Source: Hyphomicrobiaceae bacterium (GTDB lineage: Bacteria > Pseudomonadota > Alphaproteobacteria > Rhizobiales > Hyphomicrobiaceae). From it: DNA of 7,339 nucleotides. The notes beneath the pieces are model-generated. The model did not search any database and was not told the DNA's origin. It saw only the letters and a list, made by a program, of their open reading frames with translations. The stretch covers positions 1-7,339 of the forward strand of contig JABSQE010000149.1 of NCBI GenBank assembly GCA_013214245.1, written 5' to 3'. Both the position numbers and the translations under genes were made by a program. Numbering within the stretch: the stretch's first letter is position 1; each line of letters starts with the position of its first letter. Shown here in pieces: positions 6,574-7,339 of the stretch.

Positions 6574-6943
6574 GTCAGGTAGTAACTAGCGACTTACACT
6601 TAACATCTTTAAAACTTACTCAATGATAAAGTTTACTACACAATGCCCTTACGTCCAGGTACAATGCTGTAGTTAGTTATATTGATTGTTTTGGTGCCGA
6701 CCACAAGGCTAGCTGTAATAACAGTCGTCTAGCAAACACAAATTATGACCTTTAATTATTCATAACTTTATATGGCATATTTTATCTATAGTAATTCTGT
6801 ATTCATAAAGTTCCAATATGTTAATTTCTAACACCTACGCACAATGTTATAAGGCTTAATCAACACTTTTATGATGTACTTTCAGCACGATTTTGATCTA
6901 AACAATATTTACCAGTAAATCTGAACAAGACCAAAAATGCAGG

Positions 6944-6973
6944 TTGACCTACTTCATTCACAGATGCGATGAT
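6944..6973 (+). promoter_or_regulatory. Weak promoter candidate for the N-formylglutamate amidohydrolase-family gene
   Basis: TTGACC (6944-6949, five of six to the -35 consensus) is followed after 18 bases by GATGAT (6968-6973, four of six to TATAAT). An alternative GATAAT at 6971-6976 fits the -10 better but gives a 21-base gap. The site lies about 45 bases before the start codon. Only the -35 box is convincing. Confidence 0.3.
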
Positions 6974-7018
6974 AATCAATGACAGGTAATAATTTCCGGT
7001 ATTCTGGACATTGATATA

Positions 7019-7339
7019 ATGACAAAGCATAAAATGCCAAGTAGTGAACGTAACTGTATTTTTACTGAACTCACGCCTGCTTTTCTAATTAAAGGACCAG
7101 CTTTACAAACCTCGCCTATTGTATTTTGTTCACCTCATTCCGGACGAATTTACCCTAGCGCACTAGTCTCAATAACACAATTAACACCTCTACAACTAAG
7201 AAAATCTGAAGACTGCTTTGTGGATGAGCTTTTTGATTCAGCACCATCATTAGGTGCCAGTATGATTGCGGCACGTTTTCCGCGCGCTTACATTGATGTT
7301 AATCGTGAGCCTTATGAACTCGACCCAGCTTTATTTTCA
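7019..7339 (+). CDS. N-formylglutamate amidohydrolase family protein, N-terminal part (3' end outside window)
   Basis: The first 107 residues are visible and the frame runs off the right edge. Family-typical motifs are SPHSGRIYP (38-46, with a histidine likely in the metal or active site), RKSEDCFVDELF (61-72), ARFPRAYIDVNR (85-96) and ELDPALF (100-106). These match the N-formylglutamate amidohydrolase family (PF05013), whose best-known member HutG hydrolyses N-formyl-L-glutamate to glutamate and formate at the end of one histidine degradation route. Many alphaproteobacterial members lie outside hut operons and have unproven substrates; no hut gene is visible here, so I give no symbol. ATG at 7019 has GGA ten bases upstream (7006-7008); the in-frame ATG at 7034 is an alternative. 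An in-frame stop at 6980-6982 bars longer forms with ordinary start codons. Confidence 0.93.
   Translation, partial: MTKHKMPSSERNCIFTELTPAFLIKGPALQTSPIVFCSPHSGRIYPSALVSITQLTPLQLRKSEDCFVDELFDSAPSLGASMIAARFPRAYIDVNREPYELDPALFS

Larger units (their letters stand above)
6315..7018. other. A+T-rich 704-base spacer, no gene seen
   Basis: Between rpmE and the N-formylglutamate amidohydrolase-family gene I find no coding frame of convincing length or recognisable similarity, and no tRNA. It contains the hairpins at 6368-6415 and 6487-6573. Smaller dyads include GCTAGCTGT...ACAG...CTAGC (6708-6733) and AACTTTAT/ATAAAGTT (6764-6771 with 6805-6812), which chance could explain in such A+T-rich DNA. Confidence 0.6.

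Noticed and set aside
6764..6812. AACTTTAT/ATAAAGTT inverted repeat
   Set aside because: Eight A+T-dominated bases over a 33-base gap are plausible by chance in this spacer and do not extend.
6941..6950. AGGTTGACCT dyad before the last gene
   Set aside because: Arms of only four bases are expected by chance, and the TTGACC in it is better read as a -35 box.

Overview
The window looks like a piece of chromosome from an alphaproteobacterium, probably of Rhodospirillales type. The evidence is a YcjX/YcjF pair in one operon, an ABC1/UbiB-family kinase of the alphaproteobacterial 'KVAQ' type, a cysteine-free L31 ribosomal protein next to a divergent MsbA-like exporter, and an N-formylglutamate amidohydrolase-family gene. 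The spacers are long, visibly A+T-rich and carry no recognisable genes (325, 612, 256 and 704 bases, about a quarter of the window). Intact core genes separated by long gene-poor spacers suggest a host-associated lineage undergoing genome reduction. Low-density symbionts such as 'Candidatus Endolissoclinum' come to mind, but that is a guess from style, not an identification.

Layout. Positions 2-580 (+) hold the C-terminal part of a YcjX-type GTPase-like protein, which overlaps by ATGA with a YcjF/DUF697 membrane protein at 577-1674 (+). A 325-base spacer separates this pair from a convergent gene for a soluble ABC1/UbiB/COQ8-like atypical kinase (2000-3388, -). Upstream of the kinase is a 612-base spacer whose kinase-proximal end holds a cluster of AGGTWA inverted repeats. 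Next comes a full-length ABC exporter with fused membrane and ATPase domains (4001-5833, -). It is divergent from rpmE (6090-6314, +) across a 256-base spacer with a good promoter candidate and two clean dyads. Downstream of rpmE are A+T-rich hairpins, one with a TTCG loop, then a long imperfect inverted repeat at 6487-6573. The window ends inside an N-formylglutamate amidohydrolase-family gene that starts at 7019.

How the genes relate. Only ycjX-ycjF is clearly an operon. The kinase and exporter share a strand but lie 612 bases apart and need not be co-transcribed. The roles are housekeeping ones: stress-linked membrane GTPase, quinone or lipid-related kinase, lipid or drug export, ribosome, and amino-acid deformylation. 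I see no mobile element, CRISPR array, tRNA or rRNA, and no cluster that looks like a new multi-gene system. The most unusual signals are in the noncoding DNA.
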